A DNA stretch of 48,172 nucleotides from assembly GCF_000502875.1 (NCBI RefSeq), contig NZ_AYWX01000002.1, forward strand, positions 206,713-254,884, read 5' to 3'. A program made the position numbers and the translations under genes. Positions 24,378 through 34,066 of the stretch are shown in pieces (position 1 is the first letter of the stretch; every line of letters starts with the position of its first letter). Under the pieces are notes generated by a model, which was not told the origin of the DNA, made no database searches, and worked only from the letters and a program-made list of their open reading frames with translations. This DNA is from Mesorhizobium sp. L2C084A000. Lineage in GTDB: Bacteria > Pseudomonadota > Alphaproteobacteria > Rhizobiales > Rhizobiaceae.

Positions 24378-25712
24378 ATGAGCACAGCGCAAGCAGAAGT
24401 TTCCACCATTCTCATGGATAAAGTTGCCGACTGGCTGAGCCAATCGGCGCTGGCGGGCAACGACCTGGAAACATTGGTAAAGGGCTTTTGTGAACGGTTG
24501 GCTGCTGCCGGCCTGCCGCTGAAGCGGGTGCATTTGAGCTTTTCGATGCTTCATCCGCTCTATGACGCGCTTGGTTTTACCTGGCTTCGCGGCCAGGGCC
24601 TGGAAGTGGAAGGCTTCCGCAGTGAGAACGGCGTTCATTCCGACAGATTCCTGACCAGCCCATACTACCATCTGCTCAGCAACAAGCTCGACCACCTGCG
24701 GCGCCGGCTTGACCCCTCGGTGCGGTCGGAGTTTCCTGTTTTCGACGACCTCAGGCGTATGGGCGTCACCGATTACATGGCATTCGTGCATCCCTTCAAC
24801 GGCGATACCAGCCAGGGCATGATGGGGTCGTGGTCGACCGACAGTGCGTCTGGCTTCAGCGACGGCATGATTTCGGCGCTATTGCGGATCCAGAACTATC
24901 TCGCTATCGCCACCAAGATGGCGGTGCTCACGAAGCTCGCCGACAACATGATGACCACTTATCTTGGCGGCGACGCCGGCAGACGTGTGCTGGACGGCCA
25001 GATCAAGCGCGGCGAGGGTGACACAATCCGGGCCGCACTGGTCATGGGCGATATGCGGGGGTCGACAAGGCTTGCCGAAACCTCCGGTCGCGAAATCTAC
25101 ATCGATACGCTGAACCAGTTTTTCGATGCCATCGCTGCACCTTTCAATCGCAAAGGCGGGCAGATCATGAGTTTCCTGGGGGATGGCTTCATCGCCGTCT
25201 ACCCCTGCGAAAGGCATCGCTCGCAGTCCGAGATCGCCTGCCAGGCTGCTCTTGCGGCAGCGCACAAGGCCAGCGCGCGCATGATGGAGCTCAATCTGCG
25301 CAGAAAGGAGCAGGGGTTGGGCGACATAAAGTTTGGTATCGGCCTGCATGTCGGCAATGTGATGTTCGGCAATGTCGGACTTACCGACCGGCTGACATTC
25401 TCTGTCTTCGGCTCGGCTGTAAACGAGGTCCAGCGTCTCCAGACCCTGACCAAGAAATATCCGCACAGCGTTCTCGCCAGCAAGGACTTCGCCAGCTATT
25501 GCGGCGACAACAGTTGGCTGACGCTCGGCACGGAGGAACTGGCGGGTATCAAGCAGAAGCTGACGGTGCTTTCACCCGATTTGTCGGGTGCTCTCGCGCT
25601 CGATGAAGACGCTGCGCCGATTCACGACCGGATATCGGACGCCGAGCAGGTCATGCTGCTTCATCGCGATGCCGCGCGGTTGTCGGCAAGCGACCGGAGG
25701 AAGCTCCAGTAA
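24378..25712 (+). CDS. Class III adenylate/guanylate cyclase-domain protein, soluble
   Basis: The product is 444 residues. Residues 1-190 are an N-terminal sensory-type region with the LHPLYDALGFTWLRGQGLEV pattern found before cyclase domains in many rhizobial proteins; no membrane segment is seen. The catalytic domain (~215-400) has both metal Asp residues (D225 in VMGDMRGST, D269 in FLGDGFIAVY) and the transition-state Asn349 and Arg353 (FGSAVNEVQRLQ). The usual adenine-specifying Lys is replaced (the site reads IMSFLGDG, with Ser265), and the second specificity position is Thr340, so substrate preference cannot be assumed. It follows the dead nucleotide-sugar dehydrogenase. The ABC importer gene starts 157 bp downstream. 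Confidence 0.92.
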   Translation: MSTAQAEVSTILMDKVADWLSQSALAGNDLETLVKGFCERLAAAGLPLKRVHLSFSMLHPLYDALGFTWLRGQGLEVEGFRSENGVHSDRFLTSPYYHLLSNKLDHLRRRLDPSVRSEFPVFDDLRRMGVTDYMAFVHPFNGDTSQGMMGSWSTDSASGFSDGMISALLRIQNYLAIATKMAVLTKLADNMMTTYLGGDAGRRVLDGQIKRGEGDTIRAALVMGDMRGSTRLAETSGREIYIDTLNQFFDAIAAPFNRKGGQIMSFLGDGFIAVYPCERHRSQSEIACQAALAAAHKASARMMELNLRRKEQGLGDIKFGIGLHVGNVMFGNVGLTDRLTFSVFGSAVNEVQRLQTLTKKYPHSVLASKDFASYCGDNSWLTLGTEELAGIKQKLTVLSPDLSGALALDEDAAPIHDRISDAEQVMLLHRDAARLSASDRRKLQ

Positions 25713-25827
25713 CCGACACGATCCGGTCCGAAAGCCTTGGTGTGCAGCCCGGTCGCCGGTTCCGTCGCGGAATTCGATTCGAATCCAAGTTGCTCTAGGC
25801 TGGCAATACGCTAGTCTCGCTTTTTGG

Positions 25828-25845
25828 GTCTGCCGCCCGGCAGAC
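25828..25845 (+). promoter_or_regulatory. Stem-loop in the leader of the ABC importer operon
   Basis: GTCTGCC, loop GCCC, GGCAGAC is a perfect 7-bp GC-rich stem ending 24 bp before the importer ATG at 25870 and just upstream of its GTGAGG ribosome-binding region. Five T residues precede rather than follow it, so it is not a classical terminator in this orientation; read on the minus strand it would be followed by a run of A. It could influence translation initiation. Confidence 0.3.
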
Positions 25846-25869
25846 TGCCAGAGTGGGGCTGGTGTGAGG

Positions 25870-27765
25870 ATGAATTCGGGCATTGATCTGCTGCGGATCG
25901 AGGATCTTGGCATCTCTTTTGCCATGATCGGGGGACCGTTGCATGCCGTCAGACGCGCAAATCTCCGCGTCCTGCCCGGCAAGGTTACCGCGCTTGTGGG
26001 CGAGTCCGGTTCCGGAAAATCGGTTCTCAGCCAGGCAGTGATGGGCATTTTGCCGAATACGGCCCACGTTCGCGGCCGTATCCTGTTTTCTGATCCTGAA
26101 AAGCCTGGCACGACGCAAGACATCCTGCAGATGCAGCGTGACGGAACCGAAATCCGGGCGTTGAGAGGCAGCCGCATCGGCAAAATCTTTCAGGAGCCAA
26201 TGACATCGCTCTCGCCGCTGCACACGATCGGCAACCAGGTCAGCGAATCCTTGCAGATTCATACGCCTATGGCTCGGGCGGAGCGCAAGGCGCGGACCGA
26301 GGAAATGCTCGGCCTTGTCGGCTTCCCCAATCCCAAGCGCGCCTACGACATGTATCCATTTGAACTTTCGGGAGGATTGCGGCAACGCGCCATGATCGCC
26401 ATGGCGCTTATCTGCCGGCCTGCTTTGTTGATCGCCGACGAGCCGACGACGGCGTTGGACGTCACCATCCAGGCACAAATCCTGCAATTGCTGCGCGGGC
26501 TTCAGACCAAGCTGAACATGGCGATGCTGCTGATCACGCACGACCTCGGCGTGGTCGCCAATGTCGCCGACGAGGTGGTGGTCATGTACCATGGCGAGAT
26601 CATGGAAATGGGGCCTGTCGAGGCGATATTCCGCCGGCCGGGCCACCCTTACCTGAAGGGCCTAATGGCAGCCGTTCCGCATTTCGACCTGAAGCCCGGT
26701 GAAAGGCTAAAGGCGCTCCGCGAGGTGCCGGTGAATGTCGGGAACCTGCTCGGCAAGCAGACTGCCCCGGCATCGAAGGGGCCAGACGACATCCTGCTGT
26801 CGGTAAGGGATCTGACTAAGACCTTCACCATCCGCAAGTCAGGATGGTTCAGCGGGGGTCATCAATCCTCTGTTCGCGCCGTGGACGGCGTGAGCTTCGA
26901 CATCAGGCGGGGTGAGTGTCTGGGTCTGGTCGGCGAAAGCGGCTGTGGCAAAACAACCGTCAGCAAGATCCTCATGCGGGCCATTACCCCCAGCGGCGGT
27001 TCTGTGATCTTCAACGGCCGCGATGGACCGACCGACGTCCTGGGCGCAGAGGGAGATGCCCTGCGCATATTGCGCGCGAAAATCCAGATGGTCTTCCAGG
27101 ACCCGGTTTCGTCGCTTTCACCTCGCATGACGGTGGAGAACATCTTGAGCGAGCCGCTGGAGATCCATGAGCGTGGCAATGCGGCGTCCCGACTCGCCAC
27201 GGTCAAGAGCCTGATGCAGGCAATCGGGCTCGATCCGCGCTTCATCAAGCGTTATCCGCACAGTTTCTCCGGCGGGCAGCGTCAGCGCATCGGCATCGCG
27301 CGCGCATTGGCGCTGGGGCCTGAACTCCTGATCTGCGACGAGCCGGTTTCGGCGCTCGATGTCTCTGTCCAGGCGCAGATCCTGAATCTTCTGAAGGACC
27401 TGCAAAAAGAACTGGGCCTGACCTACCTGTTCATATCCCACAATCTGGCGGTGGTGGACTACATGGCAGACCGCATCGCGGTGATGTGCGGCGGGCGTAT
27501 CGTCGAGCTTGCGCCGCGCGAAATTCTGCTCAGGAAACCAATCCACCCCTACACGCGCTCCCTGGTCGCCGCGGTACCTTTCCCCGATCTCGACCGGCCG
27601 ATGGATTTCAAGACGCTGAAGCTCGGCGGCGCTTCTGACACCAGCGCATGGGGACCACAATTCCGCGAAGAAGGCGACGAGGATGTCCTGGCGCCGCTCG
27701 ATCTTGGCGGCGGCCACCTCGTGCTGGCCCGACGTTCGGCCGATGTCAGCGAGTTACGCCATTGA
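25870..27765 (+). CDS. Dipeptide/oligopeptide-type ABC importer, fused tandem ATP-binding protein
   Basis: The ATG at 25870, after GTGAGG, gives 631 residues; upstream in-frame codons reach back into the cyclase gene. There are two complete ABC ATPase domains. The first has Walker A GESGSGKS (44-51), signature LSGGLRQRA and Walker [13 protein letters not shown]. The second has GESGCGKT (~355-362), [14 protein letters not shown] and [12 protein letters not shown]. Each ends in the oligopeptide-transporter C-terminal extension with the HPYLKGL or HPYTRSL motif. It corresponds to DppD plus DppF in one chain and powers import through the permeases encoded at 29663 and 30658. The binding-protein gene overlaps its stop by 4 bp. 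Confidence 0.96.
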   Translation: MNSGIDLLRIEDLGISFAMIGGPLHAVRRANLRVLPGKVTALVGESGSGKSVLSQAVMGILPNTAHVRGRILFSDPEKPGTTQDILQMQRDGTEIRALRGSRIGKIFQEPMTSLSPLHTIGNQVSESLQIHTPMARAERKARTEEMLGLVGFPNPKRAYDMYPFELSGGLRQRAMIAMALICRPALLIADEPTTALDVTIQAQILQLLRGLQTKLNMAMLLITHDLGVVANVADEVVVMYHGEIMEMGPVEAIFRRPGHPYLKGLMAAVPHFDLKPGERLKALREVPVNVGNLLGKQTAPASKGPDDILLSVRDLTKTFTIRKSGWFSGGHQSSVRAVDGVSFDIRRGECLGLVGESGCGKTTVSKILMRAITPSGGSVIFNGRDGPTDVLGAEGDALRILRAKIQMVFQDPVSSLSPRMTVENILSEPLEIHERGNAASRLATVKSLMQAIGLDPRFIKRYPHSFSGGQRQRIGIARALALGPELLICDEPVSALDVSVQAQILNLLKDLQKELGLTYLFISHNLAVVDYMADRIAVMCGGRIVELAPREILLRKPIHPYTRSLVAAVPFPDLDRPMDFKTLKLGGASDTSAWGPQFREEGDEDVLAPLDLGGGHLVLARRSADVSELRH

Positions 27766-29660
27766 TCAGCCGTCGCACCGTCCTTGGCGTGATGGCTTCG
27801 GCACTCCTGCCGGGCACGTCGCGCGCTGGCGACCTGGAGCCGGAATTTCTTCGGCCGCAGCTGACGGCCAGGGCGCTGCCAGCACTCACCGAGCGCCTGC
27901 CCAAGAGCCCGCGCGCCTTGAATCTCGCCACGATGGGCCGGCAGCCGGGCCAATATGGCGGCACGCTGCGTACGATCATCGGCAGCCAGAAAGATATCCG
28001 GATGATGACGATTTACGGATATTCTCGCCTGGTCGGCTACGACGAAAAGCTTAGCTTGCAGGCCGACATTCTCGAAAATTTCGACGTCGCGGATGATCGC
28101 ATCTTCACGTTCAAGATACGGGAAGGACACAAATGGTCCGACGGCAGCCTGCTGACGCCGGAGGATTTTCGCTATTGTTGGGAAGATGTCTGGCTGAACG
28201 ATGAGCTTTCGCAAGGCGGGCTCGCCCCGACCCTGATGGCGGACGGCAAGCCGCCACGCTTCGAGATCGTCGATCCGTTGACGGTGCGCTATAGTTGGGA
28301 TGCGCCCAATCCCGACTTCCTGCCCAAGCTCGCTGCCGCTTCGCCGATATCGCTTGTTCTGCCATCCGCCTATCTCAAGCAGTTCCACAAGAAATATCAG
28401 GATCCATTCCGGCTCGCCGGCCTGATGAAGGAGAACCGGACCCAGAAATGGACGCTCCTGCATATCCGTATGTCGCGGCAATATCGCCCGGAGAACCCGG
28501 AACTGCCGACGCTCGACCCCTGGCAGAACCGAACCAAGCCGCCGGCCGAGCAATTCATCTTCGAGCGCAACCCCTTCTTTCATCGGACAGACGAGAACGG
28601 CCGGCAACTGCCCTATGTTGACCGAATCATCATGAATGTCAGCTCATCGGCGATCATCTCCGCGAAGACCGGGGCGGGCGAGAGCGACCTGCAATGCATG
28701 GGAATTGACTTCAGCGATTACTCCTTCCTGAAGGACGCGGAGAAGCGCTATCCGGTGAAGATGCACCTGTGGAAACGCACACAGGGTTCTCGGCTGGCGC
28801 TGCTGCCGAATCTGAATTGTGCCGACCAGGTGTGGCGTGGCCTTCTGCGTGACGTGCGCGTGCGCCGCGCACTTTCGCTCGCCGTGGACAGGCGCGAGAT
28901 CAATATGGCCGTGTTCTACGGATTGGCGCAGGAAAGCGCCGATACGGTTTTGTCCGAGAGCCCGCTCTACCGGCCGGAATTCGCTAAAGCTTGGGTTGCC
29001 CATGATCCCGACCAGGCCAACGCGCTGCTCGACGAGGTCGGGCTTCTGGCACGTGACGATGACGGCCTGCGGATACTTCCCGATGGACGCTCTGCCCAGA
29101 TCATCGTGGAAACCGCCGGCGAAAGCACGCTGGAAACCGACGCGCTCGAACTCATCACCGATCACTGGCGAAAGATCGGCATCGCCCTGTTCATCCGGAC
29201 TTCGCAGCGCGACATCTTCCGCAGCCGCGCGCTTGGCGGCCAGATCATGATGTCGATGTGGTCGGGCATCGACAATGGCGTGCCGACCGCCGACATGAAC
29301 CCGAGTCAGTTGGCCCCCACAATCGACGATCAGCTGCAATGGCCGCTCTGGGGTGCTCACTACTTGTCTCATGGCAAGATGGGCGAGGCGCCCGATCTTC
29401 CTGCAGTGATCGAGTTAATGGTTTTGCTCAAGCGCTGGAACGCATCGACCGAAGCGACAGAGCGCGCCGAAATCTGGAATTCGATGCTGTCGATCTACAC
29501 CGATCAGGTGTTTTCGATCGGGACCGTGAACGGAACGCATCAGCCGATTCTGGTGTCCTCACGGCTGCGCAATCTGCCTGACAAGGCGCTCTTCGGCTAC
29601 GATCCGACCGCCTATTTCGGTGTCTACATGCCGGATACATTCTGGCTTGGAGAGTCCTGA
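27762..29660 (+). CDS. Family-5 ABC transporter substrate-binding protein with Tat signal
   Basis: The conserved protein begins [20 protein letters not shown], a twin-arginine signal with a hydrophobic core and a cleavable region near residue 23. The only start that exposes it at the N-terminus is TTG 27762, overlapping the ATPase stop by 4 bp, giving 632 residues. Later parts show the SBP family 5 pattern: QYGGTLRTIIGSQKDIRMM, GHKWSDGSLLTPEDFRYCWE, RVRRALSLAVDRREINMAVF. It should bind a peptide or other small solute in the periplasm. Tat export suggests folding before transport. A 60-70-residue insertion (TQKWTLLHIRMSRQYRPENP region) is larger than in DppA. Confidence 0.93.
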   Translation: MISRRTVLGVMASALLPGTSRAGDLEPEFLRPQLTARALPALTERLPKSPRALNLATMGRQPGQYGGTLRTIIGSQKDIRMMTIYGYSRLVGYDEKLSLQADILENFDVADDRIFTFKIREGHKWSDGSLLTPEDFRYCWEDVWLNDELSQGGLAPTLMADGKPPRFEIVDPLTVRYSWDAPNPDFLPKLAAASPISLVLPSAYLKQFHKKYQDPFRLAGLMKENRTQKWTLLHIRMSRQYRPENPELPTLDPWQNRTKPPAEQFIFERNPFFHRTDENGRQLPYVDRIIMNVSSSAIISAKTGAGESDLQCMGIDFSDYSFLKDAEKRYPVKMHLWKRTQGSRLALLPNLNCADQVWRGLLRDVRVRRALSLAVDRREINMAVFYGLAQESADTVLSESPLYRPEFAKAWVAHDPDQANALLDEVGLLARDDDGLRILPDGRSAQIIVETAGESTLETDALELITDHWRKIGIALFIRTSQRDIFRSRALGGQIMMSMWSGIDNGVPTADMNPSQLAPTIDDQLQWPLWGAHYLSHGKMGEAPDLPAVIELMVLLKRWNASTEATERAEIWNSMLSIYTDQVFSIGTVNGTHQPILVSSRLRNLPDKALFGYDPTAYFGVYMPDTFWLGES

Positions 29661-29662
29661 GC

Positions 29663-30661
29663 GTGCTTCGATATATTGTCTGGCGCATTACTGTGATGGT
29701 TCCAACGCTGCTGGTGATATCAGCGCTGGTGTTCACGATCATCGAACTTCCCCCCGGCGACTATTTCGACAGCTATGTCGCCGAGCTTCGGGCACAGGGC
29801 GAAGGGGTGGATTCCGATCGCATCGAGATGATGCGCAAGGAATATGGTTTCGACAAGCCGCCGATCATTCGTTACTTCTATTGGGTCGGCGGGATGCTGC
29901 ACGGCGATTTCGGCTATTCCTTCGAGTATGAGTTGCCGGTTCGCGACGTCGTCGGGGACCGAATGTGGCTGACTGTGCTGGTTTCCTTCGTCACGATCAT
30001 CTTCACTTGGCTCATCGCCTTTCCGATCGGCATGTACTCCGCGACGCATCAATACAGTTGGGGCGATTACGGCCTGACCTTTTTTGGCCTCCTAGGCCTT
30101 GCCATTCCGAACTTCATGCTGGCGCTGATCCTGATGTATTTCGCCAACATCTGGTTCGGCACGTCCATCGGCCATCTCATGGACCCGCAATATCTCAGCG
30201 AGCCGATGAGCTGGGCCAAGGCGAAGTCGATACTCTCCCATCTCTGGATCCCGGTCTTGATCATCGGCACCGGCGGCACGGCAAGCATGATCCGGCGGCT
30301 GCGCGCCAATCTGCTCGATGAGCTACACAAGCAATATGTGGTGACCGCGCGCGCCAAAGGTCTTCATCCGTTCAGGGCGCTGGTCAAATATCCGCTGCGC
30401 ATGGCGCTCAATTTCTTTATTTCCGACATCGGCTCCATCCTGCCGGCCATCATCTCCGGCGCCGAAATCACCGCGATCGTGCTGTCTTTGGAAACGACCG
30501 GGCCAATGCTGATCAAGGCGCTGCAAAGCCAGGACATGTATCTGGCGGGGTCGTTCCTGATGTTCCTCGCCTTCCTGACGGTTATCGGCGTCCTGATTTC
30601 CGACCTGGCGCTGGCGCTGCTGGATCCACGAATTCGTTTGCAGGGCGGCAGCACCAAATGA
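29663..30661 (+). CDS. ABC importer permease, DppB-like
   Basis: The product is 332 residues starting at GTG 29663, two bases after the binding-protein stop. The N-terminus MLRYIVWRITVMVPTLLVIS is the DppB/OppB signature first helix, followed by a periplasmic loop (YGFDKPPIIRYFYWVGGMLH with GDFGYS) and five further hydrophobic segments. The EAA-type coupling loop reads RRLRANLLDELHKQYVVTAR with AKGL. It forms the membrane channel with the product of 30658, which it overlaps by 4 bp. Substrate is not predictable from the permease. Confidence 0.95.
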   Translation: MLRYIVWRITVMVPTLLVISALVFTIIELPPGDYFDSYVAELRAQGEGVDSDRIEMMRKEYGFDKPPIIRYFYWVGGMLHGDFGYSFEYELPVRDVVGDRMWLTVLVSFVTIIFTWLIAFPIGMYSATHQYSWGDYGLTFFGLLGLAIPNFMLALILMYFANIWFGTSIGHLMDPQYLSEPMSWAKAKSILSHLWIPVLIIGTGGTASMIRRLRANLLDELHKQYVVTARAKGLHPFRALVKYPLRMALNFFISDIGSILPAIISGAEITAIVLSLETTGPMLIKALQSQDMYLAGSFLMFLAFLTVIGVLISDLALALLDPRIRLQGGSTK

Positions 30662-31839
30662 AAACGGATTCGCCGCTCCCCGCTCCGAGTGCTCCACTAG
30701 AACACTATGTTTCCAGCGCGCCCTTTGACCTGCAGTCGGTCGAGGCGATGACGGTGGAGCAGTCGAAGGTCTTTCAGGCGTCGCAGTTGCGGCTGATGTG
30801 GTGGAAATTCCGCTTGCACCGGCTCGCCCTTGTATCCGGCATATTCCTGGTAGTGCTTTATTTCGGGATATTAATCTGCGAGTTCCTGGCGCCCTACAAC
30901 CTGCACACGCGCAACATGGACTACATCTATTCGCCGCCGCAGCAGGTGCACCTGTTCCACAACGGCCAGTTCGTCGGGCCGTTCGTCTATGGCCGCCAGA
31001 TGACGCTGGACATGGACACGCTCAAGCGGAACTACATCGACAACCAGGACGATGTTCAGCGGCTCCGTTTCTTCTGCAAGGCCGATCGTTACCGGTTCTG
31101 GGGCCTGATCGAAGGTGACAGGCATTTTGTCTGCGCTGCCGAAAACGGTCAGCTTTTCCTGGCGGGCACCGACCGGCTGGGGCGCGACGTGCTCTCGCGC
31201 ATGATCTATGGCGCACGCATTTCACTGACAATCGGCCTCGTCGGCATCAGTTTCAGCTTCCTGCTGGGCATCGTCATCGGCGGACTGGCCGGTTATCACG
31301 GCGGTATCTTCGACCTGATCGTTCAACGAATAATCGAAGTTCTGCAATCGATTCCCAGCATTCCGCTATGGTTGGCCCTGGCGGCGATCATGCCGATAAC
31401 CTGGAGCCCAATCCTGATCTATTTCGGCATCACCGTCATCCTCGGAGTGCTCGACTGGACCGGACTGGCGCGGGCCGTGCGTTCAAAGCTTCTGGCCTTG
31501 CGCGAGGAAGATTACGTTCTCGCCGCGCAGTTGATGGGCGCCGGAAGCAGCCGCATCATTAGGCGGCATCTCATTCCCGGCTTCATGTCGCATCTGATCG
31601 CGACGGCGACGCTCTCGATTCCTGGCATGATCCTGGGCGAGACGGCGCTGAGCTTCCTCGGGCTCGGCCTGAGGGCGCCGATAACCAGCTGGGGAATCCT
31701 GCTCACCGAGGCGCGCAGCGTCAGCGTGATCGCGTTCTATCCATGGCTTCTCCTGCCGATGCTCCCCGTCATTCTCGTCATCATGGCGTTTAACTTCCTC
31801 GGTGACGGCTTGCGGGACGCCGCAGATCCCTACAAGTGA
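30658..31839 (+). CDS. ABC importer permease, DppC-like, with large first periplasmic loop
   Basis: The product is 393 residues, about 90-100 longer than DppC. After a cytoplasmic N-terminus and the first helix (LALVSGIFLVVLYFGILICE) comes an extended loop of ~95 residues (YIYSPPQQVHLFHNGQFVGP ... DRYRFWGLIEGDRHFVCAAE) before the standard LAGTDRLGRDVLSRMIYGAR motif and the remaining helices. The EAA loop is LREEDYVLAAQLMGAGSSRI. The long loop is found in one subgroup of family-5 importers and probably docks the unusually large binding protein encoded at 27762. The start overlaps the DppB stop (ATGA). Confidence 0.95.
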   Translation: MKTDSPLPAPSAPLEHYVSSAPFDLQSVEAMTVEQSKVFQASQLRLMWWKFRLHRLALVSGIFLVVLYFGILICEFLAPYNLHTRNMDYIYSPPQQVHLFHNGQFVGPFVYGRQMTLDMDTLKRNYIDNQDDVQRLRFFCKADRYRFWGLIEGDRHFVCAAENGQLFLAGTDRLGRDVLSRMIYGARISLTIGLVGISFSFLLGIVIGGLAGYHGGIFDLIVQRIIEVLQSIPSIPLWLALAAIMPITWSPILIYFGITVILGVLDWTGLARAVRSKLLALREEDYVLAAQLMGAGSSRIIRRHLIPGFMSHLIATATLSIPGMILGETALSFLGLGLRAPITSWGILLTEARSVSVIAFYPWLLLPMLPVILVIMAFNFLGDGLRDAADPYK

Positions 31840-32046
31840 GGTCGTTATTTTGCCGCGCGCCGTGCCGCCTATTCCACCCGGTATGATCCTTGCCGGCTGC
31901 CTGTACGGTTGTTGCAGTGTTCATCGTCCGCCTCTATATGTTCCGACACGTGATCGAGTTTGGCACTACGCCTTCGGGATACACCCGTGAACAGTTCGTG
32001 TCGGAGGCATTGCCGATCTTGAGCTGGTTCAGGACACACAAAGCAT

Positions 32047-32526
32047 ATGAGTCGCCTTGAGAATTTCATCAGCAGGATGACCGCACAGCGCGACATTCTC
32101 GACCAAGTCTGCGTCGAGGTGGCGAAGATGGAGGGGCTTGTGCTCGAGCTCGGCCTCGGCAACGGACGGACGTTCCACCATCTGCGCGAGCGCCTGCCCG
32201 GGCGCCGGATCGTGGTGTTCGACCGCGAAGTCGGTGCACATGCCAGCTCAATTCCCGAAGCCGAAAACCTCGTGCTCGGCGAAATACGCGAGACGGCCCG
32301 CAAGTTCATTGGCATCGAAGCCGCCCTTGTTCATGCCGACATCGGCACCGGCTATGACGATCGCGATGCAGTGACTGCTACCTGGCTTCCCGATCTGATT
32401 GCGAGCCTGCTTCGCGTCGGCGGCTTCGCGGTCAGTGGCACGCCGCTCGATCACCCGCTGCTGCAACGCCTCCCGGCGCCGACTTCAGAGCCCGCCGATC
32501 GTTATTTCCTCTGCAAGCGCGTGTGA
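32047..32526 (+). CDS. Small class I SAM-dependent methyltransferase-like protein
   Basis: The product is 159 residues. The SAM-binding core is seen as GLVLELGLGNGRTFHHLRER (motif I) and RRIVVFDREVGAHASS (acidic strand 2), with LVHADIGTGYDDRD and a C-terminal GGFAVSGTPL in place of the usual PGG turn. It is shorter than most methyltransferases but has the complete N-terminal Rossmann half. The substrate is unknown. It stands alone 207 bp after the importer operon and converges with the cyclase at 32651. Confidence 0.8.
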   Translation: MSRLENFISRMTAQRDILDQVCVEVAKMEGLVLELGLGNGRTFHHLRERLPGRRIVVFDREVGAHASSIPEAENLVLGEIRETARKFIGIEAALVHADIGTGYDDRDAVTATWLPDLIASLLRVGGFAVSGTPLDHPLLQRLPAPTSEPADRYFLCKRV

Positions 32527-32569
32527 GCGGCCGAGAGCCCTCATCTTTTCACGCAAACGATGCTCTACC

Positions 32570-32632
32570 GCAATTCCAAGGGAAAGTGCTAGGCGCTTTT
32601 CCCGAAAACCGTTTACACTTCCTTGGAATTGC
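32570..32632. repeat. Long imperfect inverted repeat between convergent genes (RIME-like palindromic element)
   Basis: The left arm (GCAATTCCAAGG then GAAAGTG) and right arm (CACTT then CCTTGGAATTGC) are near-perfect complements around a ~27-bp centre that includes CTTTTCCCGAAAACCG. A preceding stretch, CATCTTTTCACGCAAACGATG, resembles sequence that recurs in Mesorhizobium intergenic repeats (from memory, not checked). It separates convergent methyltransferase and cyclase genes and could act as a bidirectional terminator. Confidence 0.6.
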
Positions 32633-32650
32633 TCTGGACGGCCCAATTGC

Positions 32651-34066
32651 TCAGGGGATTGTATACACCGCTATCTCCCGCTCGATGCCGCGCAGCGAGA
32701 CTTCGTGAAGCACGGGCGTCAGAGCGTTCCTGCGCAACAGATCGGCGGTGAGATTGTCGTCGACCACTGCACGGGTGGCGAAGATAGCCTGTGCGTTGGC
32801 CAGGTTCTGGACCCGTGAAGCAATGTTGACCGTCTGGCCGAAATAGTCCTGTCGCTCGTTCATGGACACGGCGATGCAGGGGCCGGCATGGACACCGATC
32901 TTGAGCAGCAGATCCTCGCGCCCGCTTCTGTCATTGAGCGCACGCATGGCATCACGCATCCTGAGGGCCGCAGCCATCGCGCGATCAGGCGTCGCGAATG
33001 TCGCCATCACCGCATCACCGATGGTCTTCACCACCGCGCCTGCCTCCGCCGCGACGATCTCGTGCAGAACCTGGAAATGCACGTGCACGAGATCGAAGGC
33101 TGAAAGGTCGCCCACCCGCTCGTAAAGCGCGGTCGATCCGCGCAGGTCGGTGAACAGGAAGGTGAGGCTGGTGATCTTCAGGCGCTGGTTGATGTCGAGC
33201 GTATCCGTACGATAGAGGTCGCGGAACGTCTGGTTGGTGAGCAGGCGCTTGGCGGTCAGAAAAGGCCGGCGTTTGCCCAGGAGATTATGCAATGCCTCGC
33301 CGGCGATGAAGACTGCCGGCAGCACGCGGGTGTCGGTCCTGTTTTCCAGCGAAATACGCAGCGGACCGGGTAGCATTTCCAGTGTCTGGTTCTGGACATG
33401 GTCGCGGTCGAAAGCCAAAGACAGGCTTCGCCGCTCTTTTGTTGGTTTGCCCTTCGCGTCGATGAACTGCGCTGAATGGGTGACCGGCTCGAAGACGATG
33501 ATGAATTCGGGCGGAAGCTGTATAAGCAGGACGGCCTTTTCACCCGGCGCCAGCTCGATATCCTCCAGCGAGAACGCTCCTATGTTTTTCGCCAGATCCT
33601 CTTCCGGCAGATCGACGCCGGATCCCCAGTAAATCTGGCGAAAATATTCCACCAACGGCAGTTCGTGTGGATTGTGGGCGGCAATCCTGCGCACGCGAGG
33701 GCTGACGGTGAATGTCACCTCGACCATCTCATCAAGGGTCGGCGAATAGCCTTCGGAGCATAGCGCGCAGGTGTATTCGTCCTTCTGCAGGGTTTTCAGC
33801 GTAGCGTTGGTGTCGAGCACGCCGCCACAGCCGGGGCACAGAACATTCCATGAAATGTCGAAGATGCCCACCCGCGCCGCATGGAGGAAGGCGCTTATGG
33901 CGCGTTCCTCGTCGAGGCCATGCTTGCTGGCGAAAGCCGGCACATTGATGCGGCAAAGTTCATAATCCTTGCCTTCCGCGATGGTCCGCCGGATCGCGTC
34001 GATTGCCTGGAGATCGACATCGGTTGATTGCCGCAAAAGCGAGAACAGATCCTGAATTTCGGTCAT
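32651..34066 (-). CDS. Class III adenylate cyclase with N-terminal zinc-ribbon region (DUF5939-like)
   Basis: The start at 34066 (MTEIQDLFSL) is preceded by GGAG at 8 bp and gives 471 residues; an upstream ATG would add 36 unlike residues. Residues ~70-110 contain CPGC and CALC pairs (C77, C80, C100, C103), a probable zinc ribbon, within a ~290-residue N-terminal region of the DUF5939 type. The cyclase domain (~298-465) is complete: metal Asp residues D307 (FTDLRGST) and D351 (KTIGDAVMA), adenine-specifying Lys347 and Asp407, and Asn414 and Arg418. It should therefore make cAMP in the cytoplasm. It is divergent from the membrane-protein gene at 34241. Confidence 0.93.
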   Translation of the reverse strand: MTEIQDLFSLLRQSTDVDLQAIDAIRRTIAEGKDYELCRINVPAFASKHGLDEERAISAFLHAARVGIFDISWNVLCPGCGGVLDTNATLKTLQKDEYTCALCSEGYSPTLDEMVEVTFTVSPRVRRIAAHNPHELPLVEYFRQIYWGSGVDLPEEDLAKNIGAFSLEDIELAPGEKAVLLIQLPPEFIIVFEPVTHSAQFIDAKGKPTKERRSLSLAFDRDHVQNQTLEMLPGPLRISLENRTDTRVLPAVFIAGEALHNLLGKRRPFLTAKRLLTNQTFRDLYRTDTLDINQRLKITSLTFLFTDLRGSTALYERVGDLSAFDLVHVHFQVLHEIVAAEAGAVVKTIGDAVMATFATPDRAMAAALRMRDAMRALNDRSGREDLLLKIGVHAGPCIAVSMNERQDYFGQTVNIASRVQNLANAQAIFATRAVVDDNLTADLLRRNALTPVLHEVSLRGIEREIAVYTIP

